This document shows positions 8,625 through 17,222 of a DNA stretch of 64,000 bases, piece after piece. The position numbers and the translations under genes are program-made. This DNA is from Sporocytophaga sp. (lineage in GTDB: Bacteria > Bacteroidota > Bacteroidia > Cytophagales > Cytophagaceae). How positions within the stretch are numbered: position 1 is the first letter of the stretch; every line of letters begins with the position of its first letter. The notes under the pieces are model-generated. The model was not told the DNA's origin and ran no database searches. It worked only from the letters and a program-made list of their open reading frames with translations. The DNA lies in NCBI GenBank assembly GCA_024707265.1, contig JANQAB010000010.1, positions 496,001 through 560,000 on the forward strand. The letters run 5' to 3'.

Positions 8625-11600
8625 ATGGAAGAATATAAAAGAATATTATCTTGTTGGCATAAACTAGAACATTATAATCCAGCTACATTACCCAAAGGAA
8701 ATAATGTCGTAGAGCTTACAACGCCTGAACCATGGAAATTTCCTTTAAAATCCAAAAATGTAAATAAAACTATTCAATACACTATATTTCTTGGAGTAAT
8801 TGACTCTAGTGTGGTTTCGGATTTTATAAAACAATATTTTAAAGATGAAAATAAAGACGAAAATGAAAAAAATACTAAAATCTGTTATGCGTCTTTAAAA
8901 ATTGATAATGAAGGATGTTATATCAAAGATTCACTTGGTATTTCTACTTTGCCATGGGCTCTGAATCAATTAGAATCAAATAAGATAGATTCAAATAATT
9001 GGACAGATAGTTTTGAAAAAATAAAGGACGTCTTATGTTCTGAGTTTGAATATATTTTTAATACTACTTACCAAAATGAGGAGGGTGAGGTTGTTCAAGA
9101 AAAACACCCAATCAGTTTTAGTAAACTTAAAGAAATTGAAGAACAAATTGAAATATTAAGTGGTTGGTCAATTAAACCAAGTAAAAAAATATTTGTTAAA
9201 GTTGACGAACTCTTTAAATCTCAAAAAGACAGTTCAAATGCTGACATCTTAAATAGTTTTTATTCTTTAGATATCGAAAATGTAATTTCTCAAATCAGTA
9301 AAGAATCATTACCTCGTGCTTTTAATGATTACTTACAAGGATGTCTAAATAAACAAAGGCCAAGACAAGATATTATAAAGAACAAACAAGAAGTTCAATT
9401 ATCCATTTCTCCTCAAAATTTTCCTGATGGTTGTTGGCCATCAAAATACACGCTAAGTATTATGCAGCAATTTGCTGTAAATAACGTGTTCAATAATCTT
9501 ATAGATTCAAATAATGGAGGTCTTTTTTCTGTAAATGGTCCCCCGGGTACTGGAAAAACTACTTTGTTACGAGACATTATTGCTCCAATTATCGTTAATC
9601 GAGCAAAGGCTTTATCGGCTTTTGAAAATCCAGCTGATGCATTCTCTAAAGTTGGAGAGGTAAAAATCAATGAAACTTTTACCCCTTTCATTTATTCCCC
9701 AGATAGCAAAATAACTAACGGAGGAATTGTTGTTGCTTCTTCAAATAATGGGGCTGTAGAAAATATTTCAAAGGAGCTTCCTTTGAAAGCTGAAGTTAAA
9801 CCATATTCAAAAGAAGTATCATACTTTAAGGAGGTTGCTGAACAATGTATTGATGTCAATAATTGGGGATTAATTTCTGCAGTTTTAGGTAACAAGCAAA
9901 ATAGAAACGAAATTGTTTCAAAACTATGGTTTAATAAAGATGCAATTGATTTACAGAAAATATTAAAATCAAGCAAAGTAACTGATAATTCAAATTGGGA
10001 ATATGCTGTTAATCAATTTAATTTTAAATTAAAGGAAGTAGCAAAAGAAAAGCAAAAGCTTGAAAAATATAAAAATGAATGCAAGGAGTTTGAAAAACTA
10101 TTAGACGAGAGAATTGAGCTAACTAATACTTTGACATGTTCTGATAAGACCTTAAAGAAAGTTCAAGCAGAAGATGAAAGAATTAGAAATGAATTATACC
10201 TACTGAATCAAAGTAAACAGGAATGTTTAAGTGAACTATCTTTAGTCAAACAAAATAAACCAACCTTTTTCATTTATTGGTTCAATAAAAAAATTCGCAC
10301 TGAATATAAAAAATCTTTATACTCAATTCTTGAACAATATAATTCCATTTCTAATAAGCATAAGCAACTTTCATTAGATTTAAGTCAATGTGAAAAACAA
10401 ATAAAAATTGCCCAGGAATCACATAGAAAATTACAGTTAGAAATAGAAAAATTAGTTCAAATTTTAAACGAATTAGAACCATTAGTCTTGCACGCAAGAG
10501 AGGAACTTGGTCAAAATTATGCAGATGCAGAATATTGGAGTAATATAGAATCTAAGGACTCTCAAGAGGCATGCCCATGGTATTCTGAATCATTAAAAAA
10601 GTTACAGTCAGAATTATTCATTTTGGCTTTAAAGTTAAATGAGCAATTTATCATACATGCAAATTCTAAATCAAGTAGGATCTCAACTACGCTTACTGCA
10701 TTTTTTGAATATTTAAAGGGCGAAATTACACCATCAAGAAAAGAGGTTAAAGCAATGTGGGACACTTTCTTTCTTGTTATACCTGTTATCTCTTCAACTT
10801 TTGCTTCCATTCAAAAAATGTTTAAGGATTTACAAAGCGAAGACTTGCCGTGGCTATTTATTGATGAAGCAGGACAAGCAGTTCCACAAGCTGCAGTTGG
10901 TGCAATTTGGCGTTCCAAAAGAGTTGTGGTTGTTGGAGACCCACTACAAATTGAACCGGTTGTTTCCATTCCAAAAACAATTGTAAATAATTTAAGTCGC
11001 TATTTCGAGTTGGACAACTCTCATATTAATTCAGAATTATCTGTTCAGTCAATGGCTGATAGGATAAATCCTTGGGGTGCATATTTAAACCTAAATTCAA
11101 AAAATATTTGGGTTGGAATACCTTTGAGAGTTCACCGAAGATGCTTAAGTCCAATGTTTGAATTGTCAAATTCAATTGCATATGACAATACAATGTACTC
11201 TGCAACGGCAATTCCAAGTGAGATTAAGATAAAGTTTGAAAGTTCATTCATTCATTGTGAAGGTGTCGTTGAAGATAGACACTTTGTAGAAGCACAAGCG
11301 GAAATTGTCAAAAAATTACTAGTTGAAGAAATAGATTTTACAGGAAAACTTCCTGATGTTTTTGTGATTACACCTTTTAGTGAGATAAGCTACAAGATTA
11401 GTTCATTTTTATTCAAACCTTTAATTACTAAGGCAAAAGACTATATTCCAAGTATGGATAGTGAGGCAATGGGAAATTGGTTAAAATCTCATATCGGAAC
11501 AGTTCATACTTTTCAAGGAAAACAAGCAGATGGAGTCATTATGTGTTTGGGTCTTGATAAAAAAACACAAGGAGCGGCAATCTGGGCTTCTATGAAACCA

Positions 11601-11717
11601 AATTTATTAAATGTCGCATTAACGAGAGCTAAACATAGATTTGTAGCAATTGGAGACAAGGAAATATGGTTAAAACAACCATTCTTTAAAGAATTGACAA
11701 AGTTAAATATGAATTAA
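8625..11717 (+). CDS. Large superfamily 1 (UPF1-like) helicase with internal coiled coil
   Basis: A 1030-aa protein. The N-terminal 290 residues match nothing I recognise. A Walker A motif (GPPGTGKTT, Lys311) is followed by an insertion that includes a charged coiled coil (about 455-640). Motif II is DEAG (Asp747-Gly750) in the UPF1/Dna2-type context FIDEAGQAVPQAA; motif III is VVGDPLQIEPV; C-terminal motifs include IGTVHTFQGKQAD and NVALTRAKHRF. These mark an SF1B helicase of the AAA_11/AAA_12 type. No nuclease motif was recognised. It is monocistronic in an island with SymE and IS66 sequences and between two copies of a palindromic repeat. A role in phage or plasmid defence is plausible but is inference; a repair or RNA role is the alternative. 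Confidence 0.85.
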   Translation: MEEYKRILSCWHKLEHYNPATLPKGNNVVELTTPEPWKFPLKSKNVNKTIQYTIFLGVIDSSVVSDFIKQYFKDENKDENEKNTKICYASLKIDNEGCYIKDSLGISTLPWALNQLESNKIDSNNWTDSFEKIKDVLCSEFEYIFNTTYQNEEGEVVQEKHPISFSKLKEIEEQIEILSGWSIKPSKKIFVKVDELFKSQKDSSNADILNSFYSLDIENVISQISKESLPRAFNDYLQGCLNKQRPRQDIIKNKQEVQLSISPQNFPDGCWPSKYTLSIMQQFAVNNVFNNLIDSNNGGLFSVNGPPGTGKTTLLRDIIAPIIVNRAKALSAFENPADAFSKVGEVKINETFTPFIYSPDSKITNGGIVVASSNNGAVENISKELPLKAEVKPYSKEVSYFKEVAEQCIDVNNWGLISAVLGNKQNRNEIVSKLWFNKDAIDLQKILKSSKVTDNSNWEYAVNQFNFKLKEVAKEKQKLEKYKNECKEFEKLLDERIELTNTLTCSDKTLKKVQAEDERIRNELYLLNQSKQECLSELSLVKQNKPTFFIYWFNKKIRTEYKKSLYSILEQYNSISNKHKQLSLDLSQCEKQIKIAQESHRKLQLEIEKLVQILNELEPLVLHAREELGQNYADAEYWSNIESKDSQEACPWYSESLKKLQSELFILALKLNEQFIIHANSKSSRISTTLTAFFEYLKGEITPSRKEVKAMWDTFFLVIPVISSTFASIQKMFKDLQSEDLPWLFIDEAGQAVPQAAVGAIWRSKRVVVVGDPLQIEPVVSIPKTIVNNLSRYFELDNSHINSELSVQSMADRINPWGAYLNLNSKNIWVGIPLRVHRRCLSPMFELSNSIAYDNTMYSATAIPSEIKIKFESSFIHCEGVVEDRHFVEAQAEIVKKLLVEEIDFTGKLPDVFVITPFSEISYKISSFLFKPLITKAKDYIPSMDSEAMGNWLKSHIGTVHTFQGKQADGVIMCLGLDKKTQGAAIWASMKPNLLNVALTRAKHRFVAIGDKEIWLKQPFFKELTKLNMN

Positions 11718-11826
11718 AGCACGAATGTCTCCGATTAGACTGCCTTGCCTGATTTCTCAAGCGAGGAACGTTCCTCAAATAGTCTAGCGGAGAACGGGTG
11801 CAAGTCCCGTATCTACAAACCTTGTT

Positions 11827-11887
11827 TTGTCGTTTCGCAGCACCGCCAGACAACTTTTTAAAACAAATAAGTCATGCGAAACAACAA
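11827..11887 (+). promoter_or_regulatory. Hairpin covering the symE start codon
   Basis: Bases 11827-11839 pair with 11875-11887 (12 of 13 positions, arm TTTCGCA/TGCGAAA). The 35-nt loop ends with the A of the ATG at 11874, so the initiation codon lies at the stem junction and the first codons are in the stem. This would restrain translation of the toxin-like gene. An antisense RNA as in E. coli symR could also be encoded here, but no promoter for it was seen. Confidence 0.45.
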
Positions 11888-11997
11888 GAGACAAACACTC
11901 AGGAAACCCAATGTGCGTAGCCTGAAAATCCAACCAAAGACAAGATTTAACAAATACAATCAGAAAGACGTTCCGGAAAACGTATCCGTCCGCTCAA

Positions 11998-13455
11998 CTA
12001 CATCTTTGATAACTTCCAATTGTTAGGTAAGAGTTGGTCTATCCTGTTGATTGGATGATCATTTATGCGATTAAGGATGTCTTTGAGCCAATCGTCTGGG
12101 TTTACATCATTTTTTTTGCAGGAAGCAAATAACGAATACATCATTGCGGCTCTTTGTGCAGCATCATGTGATCCTGCAAACAAATAATTTTTTCTTCCTA
12201 TAGCCACAGGCCTGATCGCATTCTCCACGAGATTATTATCAATCTCCAGCATACCGTCTTCTGTATATCTGCTCAGCTTTTCCCATCTGCTTAATGAATA
12301 ATGCAGCGCTTTTCCTATAAGGCTTTCAGGGGTTATTTTTGTGTATTCTGCAAGCATCCAGGATTTAAGGCTCTGAAGTATAATCAAAGACTTTTCCTTT
12401 CTCCGTTTTATACGATCTTCGTAATCAACTCCTGCCTCCCTGCATTCTCGCTCATTGGTATAGAGTTTTTGCATCTCTGTCAATACATATTCTGCCCTTG
12501 ATTTGTCATTATCAAGCGCCTTTTCAAAATAACGCCTTGCATGAGCCATACAATGGATTAGTGTGATGCCTTTTCTTTCTCCAAAAGCATCATATGCCCC
12601 ATAACCGTCGGTTTGGAGATAACCACAAAAACTCTTTAATATCTCTTCAGGACCTTCTCTTGAACGGCCTTCACGATAATCAAATACTATTAATCCCTCT
12701 TTTACTGCATGGTAAACCCAATAATAACCTCGATGACTATCGCCTTTTTTCTCTTTATCTAATACTTTGATCGGTGTCTCGTCCGCCTGTAAATATGAAG
12801 CTTCTTTGACTTTGCTTAATAAAGAATCGTAGAGCGGTTTTAATGCATTTAAACTATAACTAACCCAGTCTGACACAGTGGAAGAGGAAAGCTTAACTCC
12901 TAATCTTTTAAGGATTTCTATCTGCCTGTGCAAAGGTAGATGGTCTACATATTTGCTAGTGAGAATGAAGGCAAGAAGTGATGATTCTGCTATACCTTTT
13001 TCTATAAGTCTTGAAGGAAGATTTCCGATAACCACTCCCTCGCCTTGCGGTTTTGCATACTTGGGACGAACGTATTTATTTACCAAAAGCTTGCCAGGTA
13101 CATATTCCAGAGTTTCCGTAATCTCTTCACCGATTTTCTTCATGCCTTCTGTAGAAACTTCCGGCTCAATGATATGTTCAATACGTGGTAGATGGGCTGG
13201 AAGAGGCATTCTTACAGGAAGCTTACTTTGCTTCTCTTCTTTTGTGCGGGTGTAGGTAATCTCCTGTTTCTTTACCTCTTCCTGTTTTGCTTCGACATGA
13301 AGACCCAACGACAATTGTTCATCAGGAATGGAAGGAACATAACGCTCACTTTTATTGCCAAAGACCAGACGCTTTAATTGGGCAAGCTCTTCTTCAAGGT
13401 TAATTACCTTGTAGATGAGATCTTCTTTGGAAAGCTTGTCCAGAGGCTTGTGCAT
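11998..13455 (-). CDS. tnpC: IS66-family transposase TnpC
   Basis: The 485-aa DDE transposase of the IS66 element. The N-terminus has a leucine-zipper-like coiled coil (about residues 8-32), then the zf-IS66/central region; catalytic residues sit in LQADETPIKV (Asp), LQTDGYGAY (Asp) and NNLVENAIRP (Glu). The IS66 C-terminal GRKNYLFAGSHDAAQRAA motif is complete. The stop codon lies within the inverted repeat. It is the last gene of the tnpA-tnpB-tnpC operon. Length and motifs are intact, with no frameshift seen. Confidence 0.96.
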   Translation of the reverse strand: MHKPLDKLSKEDLIYKVINLEEELAQLKRLVFGNKSERYVPSIPDEQLSLGLHVEAKQEEVKKQEITYTRTKEEKQSKLPVRMPLPAHLPRIEHIIEPEVSTEGMKKIGEEITETLEYVPGKLLVNKYVRPKYAKPQGEGVVIGNLPSRLIEKGIAESSLLAFILTSKYVDHLPLHRQIEILKRLGVKLSSSTVSDWVSYSLNALKPLYDSLLSKVKEASYLQADETPIKVLDKEKKGDSHRGYYWVYHAVKEGLIVFDYREGRSREGPEEILKSFCGYLQTDGYGAYDAFGERKGITLIHCMAHARRYFEKALDNDKSRAEYVLTEMQKLYTNERECREAGVDYEDRIKRRKEKSLIILQSLKSWMLAEYTKITPESLIGKALHYSLSRWEKLSRYTEDGMLEIDNNLVENAIRPVAIGRKNYLFAGSHDAAQRAAMMYSLFASCKKNDVNPDDWLKDILNRINDHPINRIDQLLPNNWKLSKM

Positions 13456-13499
13456 GGTGCAAATATAATAACATACAAAGTATATATATTGCTCGTTAT

Positions 13500-13856
13500 C
13501 TATTTTTTATTCAAAGAAAAACGCTTCTTTTGTCTGACTGATTCAAGACGGATTCCTTTGATAATAAATAAAAGCTGATTACTTGTTATCTCCATACTAT
13601 CACCATTGCCATCCGGTATTTCAAAAGTTCCTTTCTCCAGACGTTTACAATACATTGAAAAACCATCTCCTTCCCAAATCAGCAGCCGGATCTGATTTCT
13701 TCTTCTGCTCATAAAAACAAACACTTCTCCACTTAATGGTTCCCGGAGAAGTTTATTTCTAACAAGTCCCGATAAACCGTCGAAGCTTTTCCTCATATCT
13801 GTTTTGCCACGATATAGAAAATAACGACGTGCTTCTGAGAGGCTGAACATATTCAA
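13500..13856 (-). CDS. tnpB: IS66 family accessory protein TnpB (ORF2)
   Basis: A 118-aa protein with the TnpB signature: YRGKTDMRKSFDGL, LSGEVFVFMSRRRNQIRLLIWEGDGF and the following SMYCKRLEKGTFEIP. It is required with TnpA and TnpC for IS66 transposition; its biochemical role is unknown. Its start overlaps the tnpA stop by 4 bp (ATGA type), consistent with translational coupling. It is full length compared with the usual 115-120 aa. Confidence 0.95.
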   Translation of the reverse strand: MNMFSLSEARRYFLYRGKTDMRKSFDGLSGLVRNKLLREPLSGEVFVFMSRRRNQIRLLIWEGDGFSMYCKRLEKGTFEIPDGNGDSMEITSNQLLFIIKGIRLESVRQKKRFSLNKK

Positions 13857-14158
13857 AAAACAAGCGAACGAAGAAATGAAGATTCAGGTAGAGATTTAAA
13901 AACTACTCTGGCCCCGGATGGAAAAATTATTTCAATTGGGCAAGAAACTGATGATGAAGATATCTTTATCTCTGTAAAAACAGATTCCTGCTCTTCGGCC
14001 TCTATTTTAAATTTCTTCAGCCAATATTGAAATATACTATAGGGAAGATTATGTTGCTCGCAAAATGCATTTTGAGAAATTCCTGATTCTTTCCACGATG
14101 ATATCAGTAGATACATTTCTTCCTTGTTGCGGTGCACTTTTTTCGTTGGTGTTTCCAT
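13853..14158 (-). CDS. tnpA: IS66 family accessory protein TnpA (ORF1, HTH)
   Basis: A 101-aa protein containing a helix-turn-helix of the type found in IS66 ORF1 (ISSWKESGISQNAFCEQHNLPYS, shown at about residues 17-39), followed by FQYWLKKFK. It probably binds the element's ends or regulates transposition. It is the first gene of the IS operon, about 50 bp inside the right inverted repeat, and overlaps tnpB by 4 bp. Confidence 0.9.
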   Translation of the reverse strand: METPTKKVHRNKEEMYLLISSWKESGISQNAFCEQHNLPYSIFQYWLKKFKIEAEEQESVFTEIKISSSSVSCPIEIIFPSGARVVFKSLPESSFLRSLVF

Positions 14159-14355
14159 CTCATTTGTTTATTTTAATTAAACAAAGCTATGGTTGGAATC
14201 AATTGAGAAAAAGATGTACTTCGCCGAACGGATACCGGAAATCAAACTTTGCGGCGGCTGGTTACAGAGTCTTGGTTTTGAACTGGGATCAAGAGTAACG
14301 GTAATATCCTTGCCGAATCTGCTCATCATACAGCCTACTGAATAAACAGATCCGC

Positions 14356-14387
14356 GCCGTTAGCCATTAGGTTAACGGCTCTGTTTT
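14356..14387 (+). terminator. Terminator after the symE remnant
   Basis: The stem GCCGTTA/TAACGGC is followed by CTGTTTTTAT; an outer CAGA/TCTG pairing lengthens it. It lies 10 bp after the SymE-like stop codon, supporting that this was an expressed gene. Confidence 0.8.
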
Positions 14388-14408
14388 TATATATCCCGGA
14401 ACCTGGAG

Positions 14409-14585
14409 ATTGATGCCTTCGCTTGGAGCGAAGGCATCAATTAAATTCCGGAACAGGGAAGTTTGTAAAGATTTGTTTGAAATCCATAAAAGCTCTACTC
14501 CCATTGGAGAATTGATCATTTTTAACTCTTTTTGGAAAGGTGCGAATATCCTGCCAATTTGGAAAAATATACCTGAATAAGGCGT
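14409..14585 (+). repeat. Palindromic dispersed repeat, copy 2
   Basis: It carries the same perfect 15-bp inverted repeat with TGG loop (14409-14441) as at 8377, in the same orientation, followed by about 140 bp of diverged but alignable sequence (ACAGGGAAGTTTGTA, TTTTTGGAAAGG, CCAATTTGGA). With copy 1 it brackets the helicase-symE-IS66 block. The end is approximate. Confidence 0.75.
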
Positions 14586-14781
14586 ATATAAAGTTACTGG
14601 CAATAAAATGAAAACACTTACACCGAATGAAAAGGATAAATTCCTTCATTACCATTTACGGCACAGACTAACTCTCTTACGAACTCTTCGATTTAGATAG
14701 GTTAATAATTTTAATTTTAATCTCCATGGAGATATTTATCGATGTATAAAAGATAGTAATTTAATTGGAATTCGTTTACTG

Positions 14782-15117
14782 ATGGACTTTATTGGTCTCA
14801 AAGGAATACAAAAAGATACCGAACCTGAATTAATCCCCAATCCCCGAAAAACCAATCCAAGATATAAGGATGATATAATGATTGATCAATTTATTGGACG
14901 TTTAATTTCTCCGGAAGACGTTCCTGAACAATCCCGAAGAATTCTCGCTGGTGTTTATTTAAGAGGTGATAAAGAATTAGCACATTTGACTTCAACATTT
15001 AATGAAGAGTTTAACAAGGAGGATATATTAATTGAAGCTGCAACTGCCATTGAATTTTTACTCGAAAAATATTTATATAACCCATTGGGTGAAAAATTAC
15101 CAGAAATGGACATTTAG
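14782..15117 (+). CDS. Small protein of unknown function (111 aa)
   Basis: I do not recognise a family. The protein is acidic and soluble, with no signal peptide or membrane helix. The N-terminus is Pro/Asn rich (PELIPNPRKTNPRY); the C-terminal half looks helical (NKEDILIEAATAIEFLLEKYL). Codon use resembles neighbouring genes. No operon partner is present, and it follows the palindromic repeat copy at 14409. It could be a free-standing accessory gene or a remnant. Confidence 0.45.
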   Translation: MDFIGLKGIQKDTEPELIPNPRKTNPRYKDDIMIDQFIGRLISPEDVPEQSRRILAGVYLRGDKELAHLTSTFNEEFNKEDILIEAATAIEFLLEKYLYNPLGEKLPEMDI

Positions 15118-15501
15118 AAAATCTACAACTTTAAAGGCAATAAAAATAGGTAGTAAATAGTGCTAATTCAGTTGTTTAGGCAACTTCAGGGCATTACAAA
15201 CTCATCAATTTGTATATTAAAGCATGTTTTCAACAGCAAAATGGAAATCAATACATTAGACACCAGTAAGCAGTGCAAAAACAATCCTCAAGAATGGAAT
15301 TTAAAAAAACTACTCCATAGCTACATTAATAGTGATATGGAGCAGCTAACTATCCTCCCCCCATAATTCTACCTCGACTAAATAACTACCCACCACTCCT
15401 TTTCGACTTAAACAAAGTGCTATCAGGCTAAATCTGTTTGAGGTGTTCTTTACAATTTTGCTCTTGTAAAAAACAATCATTAACTTCTAAAACAGAAAAG
15501 C
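15118..15501 (+). other. Non-coding gap before the hydrolase gene
   Basis: No convincing gene or terminator is visible in these 384 bp. An open frame of 68 codons (15160-15366) lacks family features and has poor codon use. The promoter of the hydrolase/AraC pair should lie at the right end. Confidence 0.35.
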
Positions 15502-16254
15502 ATGAAAGCAACAATTTTCCTTTTAGCCAGTATCATTTTATCGACTGCAAGTTTTGGGCAAAAACATTCACCAAGGACACTGTTATTTGTCCACGGAGCC
15601 TGGGACGGTGGCTGGGACTATGCGAAAGTAGATTCCATCTATAGAACAAAAGGCGATGTTGTTTATCGTCCTACCCTTACGGGACTTGGTGAACGAGTAC
15701 ATTTATCCAATGCCAATATCAACCTTACCACCTACATCACAGATATTGTGAATGTCATAAAGTTTGAAAACCTTCACAATGTTATTTTAGTCGGGCATAG
15801 CTACAGTGGTATGGTTATTTCCGGGGTAGCAGAACAAATACCGGAACGTATAAGTCAACTTATTTATCTGGATGCAATGGTTCCAAACGATGGAGAAAGT
15901 GCCAAGGATGTTTGTGGTGTACTATGGAATCATTTTATACCGTTTATAAAAGACAGCATGGTGTTATATCCCTTTGGCACAACGAAATCAACGTATCCTA
16001 CGGATGTTCCGCAACCATTAAAAACGTATACTGAGCCATTAAAAATAAGCAATCCATTGGTTAAAAAAATTCCGACTTCATTTATCCAAATGACAAAAGA
16101 CGGTAAAAGCGAAAGTGCCTATAACGCTATGGGATTAAACAAAGCAAAAGAAAGGAACTGGAAAATTTATTCCTTTGAAGGTGGGCATTATTCAATGCGT
16201 GAACAACCGGAAAATTTAGTAAAAAAATTAGAACAAGTTTTAAAGGAGCACTAA
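15502..16254 (+). CDS. Alpha/beta hydrolase, secreted (salicylate esterase/EstC-like)
   Basis: A 250-aa protein. Residues 1-19 are a signal peptide ending SFGQ, so the enzyme is exported to the periplasm or beyond. The oxyanion motif HGAWDGGW, the nucleophile elbow GHSYSG (catalytic Ser), an acid around DAMVP and a C-terminal GGHYSM (catalytic His) form the hydrolase triad. The HGAWxGGW-to-GxSYGG pattern resembles EstC/methylesterase-type hydrolases; the substrate is unknown. The stop codon is 3 bp before the AraC-type regulator start, indicating one operon in which the regulator may respond to the substrate or product. Confidence 0.88.
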   Translation: MKATIFLLASIILSTASFGQKHSPRTLLFVHGAWDGGWDYAKVDSIYRTKGDVVYRPTLTGLGERVHLSNANINLTTYITDIVNVIKFENLHNVILVGHSYSGMVISGVAEQIPERISQLIYLDAMVPNDGESAKDVCGVLWNHFIPFIKDSMVLYPFGTTKSTYPTDVPQPLKTYTEPLKISNPLVKKIPTSFIQMTKDGKSESAYNAMGLNKAKERNWKIYSFEGGHYSMREQPENLVKKLEQVLKEH

Positions 16255-16257
16255 GAT

Positions 16258-17163
16258 ATGGCAACACCTAAAAGAATAGAAACCATTAGCAAGTACCATA
16301 AAGTAATGGGGCTGCCTGCCCCCGAACACCCATTAATCAGTGTGATCAATTATGATACAATTCAATTGCCTTGCCTGTCTCAGGTGAGTTTGGTATTCGA
16401 CTTTTATGCCATTTTACTTGATAAAAATTTTAAAGGCAAAATGAAATATGGACAACAACAATGTGATTTTGATGAAGGTGTTTTGTTCTTAATGTCCCCG
16501 GGACAAGTATTTGAAGTGGATGTACAGGAAATAGCCAATCGCTCAGGGTTCTTACTACTTGTTCACCCAGATTTCATTTGGAATACGACACTTGCGAAAA
16601 CAATCAAGCAATACGCGTTTTTTGATTATTCTGTTAATGAGGCATTGTTTCTTTCTGACAAGGAAGAATCAAACATTGTAAGCATCATGCAAAATATAGC
16701 CCAGGAATATCAAACGAGTATAGATAAGTTCAGTCAGTCTGTAATTGTTGCCCAGCTAGAACTCCTGCTGACGTATACAGATCGTTTTTATCAACGTCAA
16801 TTTGTTACACGCAACAAAACGAATCATCAAATTTTAGATCGGTTAGAAGAATTACTTACAAATTATTTCAATAGCGAAGATTTAGAAACTAAAGGATTGC
16901 CAACAGTTCAATATGTTGCAGAACAATTGAATATTTCTCCGAAGTATCTGAGTAACTTACTGCGCGTATTGACAGGGCAAAGCACACAGCAGCATATTCA
17001 CGATAAACTACTTGAAAAAGCCAAGGAAAAATTAACGACTACCAATTTGACGATTAGTGAAATCTCCTACCAATTAGGATTTGAACATATACAATCATTC
17101 AGCAAATTATTCAAAACAAAAACAAACCTTTCCCCTTTGGAATTCAGGCAGTCGTTTAACTAA
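16258..17163 (+). CDS. AraC/XylS-family transcriptional regulator
   Basis: A 301-aa cytoplasmic DNA-binding protein. The N-terminal two thirds form a cupin-like sensor (DEGVLFLMSPGQVFEVD). The C-terminal 100 residues hold two helix-turn-helix motifs: PTVQYVAEQLNISPKYLSNLL and LTISEISYQLGFEHIQSFSKLFK, followed by the family-typical KTNLSPLEFRQ. It follows the hydrolase gene by 3 bp and probably controls that operon; the ligand is unknown. The length is normal for the family. Confidence 0.92.
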   Translation: MATPKRIETISKYHKVMGLPAPEHPLISVINYDTIQLPCLSQVSLVFDFYAILLDKNFKGKMKYGQQQCDFDEGVLFLMSPGQVFEVDVQEIANRSGFLLLVHPDFIWNTTLAKTIKQYAFFDYSVNEALFLSDKEESNIVSIMQNIAQEYQTSIDKFSQSVIVAQLELLLTYTDRFYQRQFVTRNKTNHQILDRLEELLTNYFNSEDLETKGLPTVQYVAEQLNISPKYLSNLLRVLTGQSTQQHIHDKLLEKAKEKLTTTNLTISEISYQLGFEHIQSFSKLFKTKTNLSPLEFRQSFN

Positions 17164-17222
17164 CAATAAAAGGTTTCATCCGTGGCCTTTCAGGAGTGGA
17201 TAAACTTACAGATTCATCTTTT

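Larger units (their letters stand above)
11982..14235 (-). mobile_element. Complete IS66-family insertion sequence (2,254 bp)
   Basis: The imperfect 26-bp terminal inverted repeats are 11982-12007 and 14210-14235 (21 of 26 matching, outer end GTATCCGT). They enclose tnpA, tnpB and tnpC in the usual order on the minus strand. The flanks CGGAAAAC (11974-11981) and CGGAAATC (14236-14243) form an 8-bp target duplication with one mismatch; 8 bp is the IS66 norm. All three frames are open, so the element could be active. The left repeat overlaps the tnpC stop codon. Confidence 0.9.
11874..14345 (+). pseudogene. symE: SymE-like type I toxin gene, interrupted by IS66 insertion
   Basis: The gene is in two pieces, 11874-11981 and 14236-14345, with an IS66 element between. 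Removing the element and one copy of the 8-bp target duplication restores a 69-codon frame. The N-part is basic (MRNNKRQTLRKPN...). The C-part starts PEIKLCGGWLQSLGFELGSR and ends in ITVI/LLIIQPTE-type strands, matching the SymE C-terminal AbrB-like fold (PEIxLxGxWLexxGF-x-G). SymE of E. coli is an SOS-induced RNA-targeting toxin repressed by an antisense RNA. As sequenced the gene can give only a truncated N-part, so it is inactive. A terminator follows the stop. Confidence rests on the motif and the exact in-frame repair. Confidence 0.8.

Noticed and set aside
11795..11815. tRNA or group II intron remnant (CGGGTGCAAGTCCCG)
   Set aside because: It looks like a T-arm, but the loop lacks the TTC pattern and no acceptor, anticodon or D arm can be drawn; no intron protein is nearby.
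14065..14298. 77-codon plus-strand open frame over the IS66 right end
   Set aside because: It crosses the inverted repeat and the target duplication and is out of frame with the SymE-like fragment; it is a chance frame.
15160..15366. 68-codon open frame before the hydrolase
   Set aside because: No recognisable features, no spacing to a neighbour that suggests coupling, and weak codon bias.
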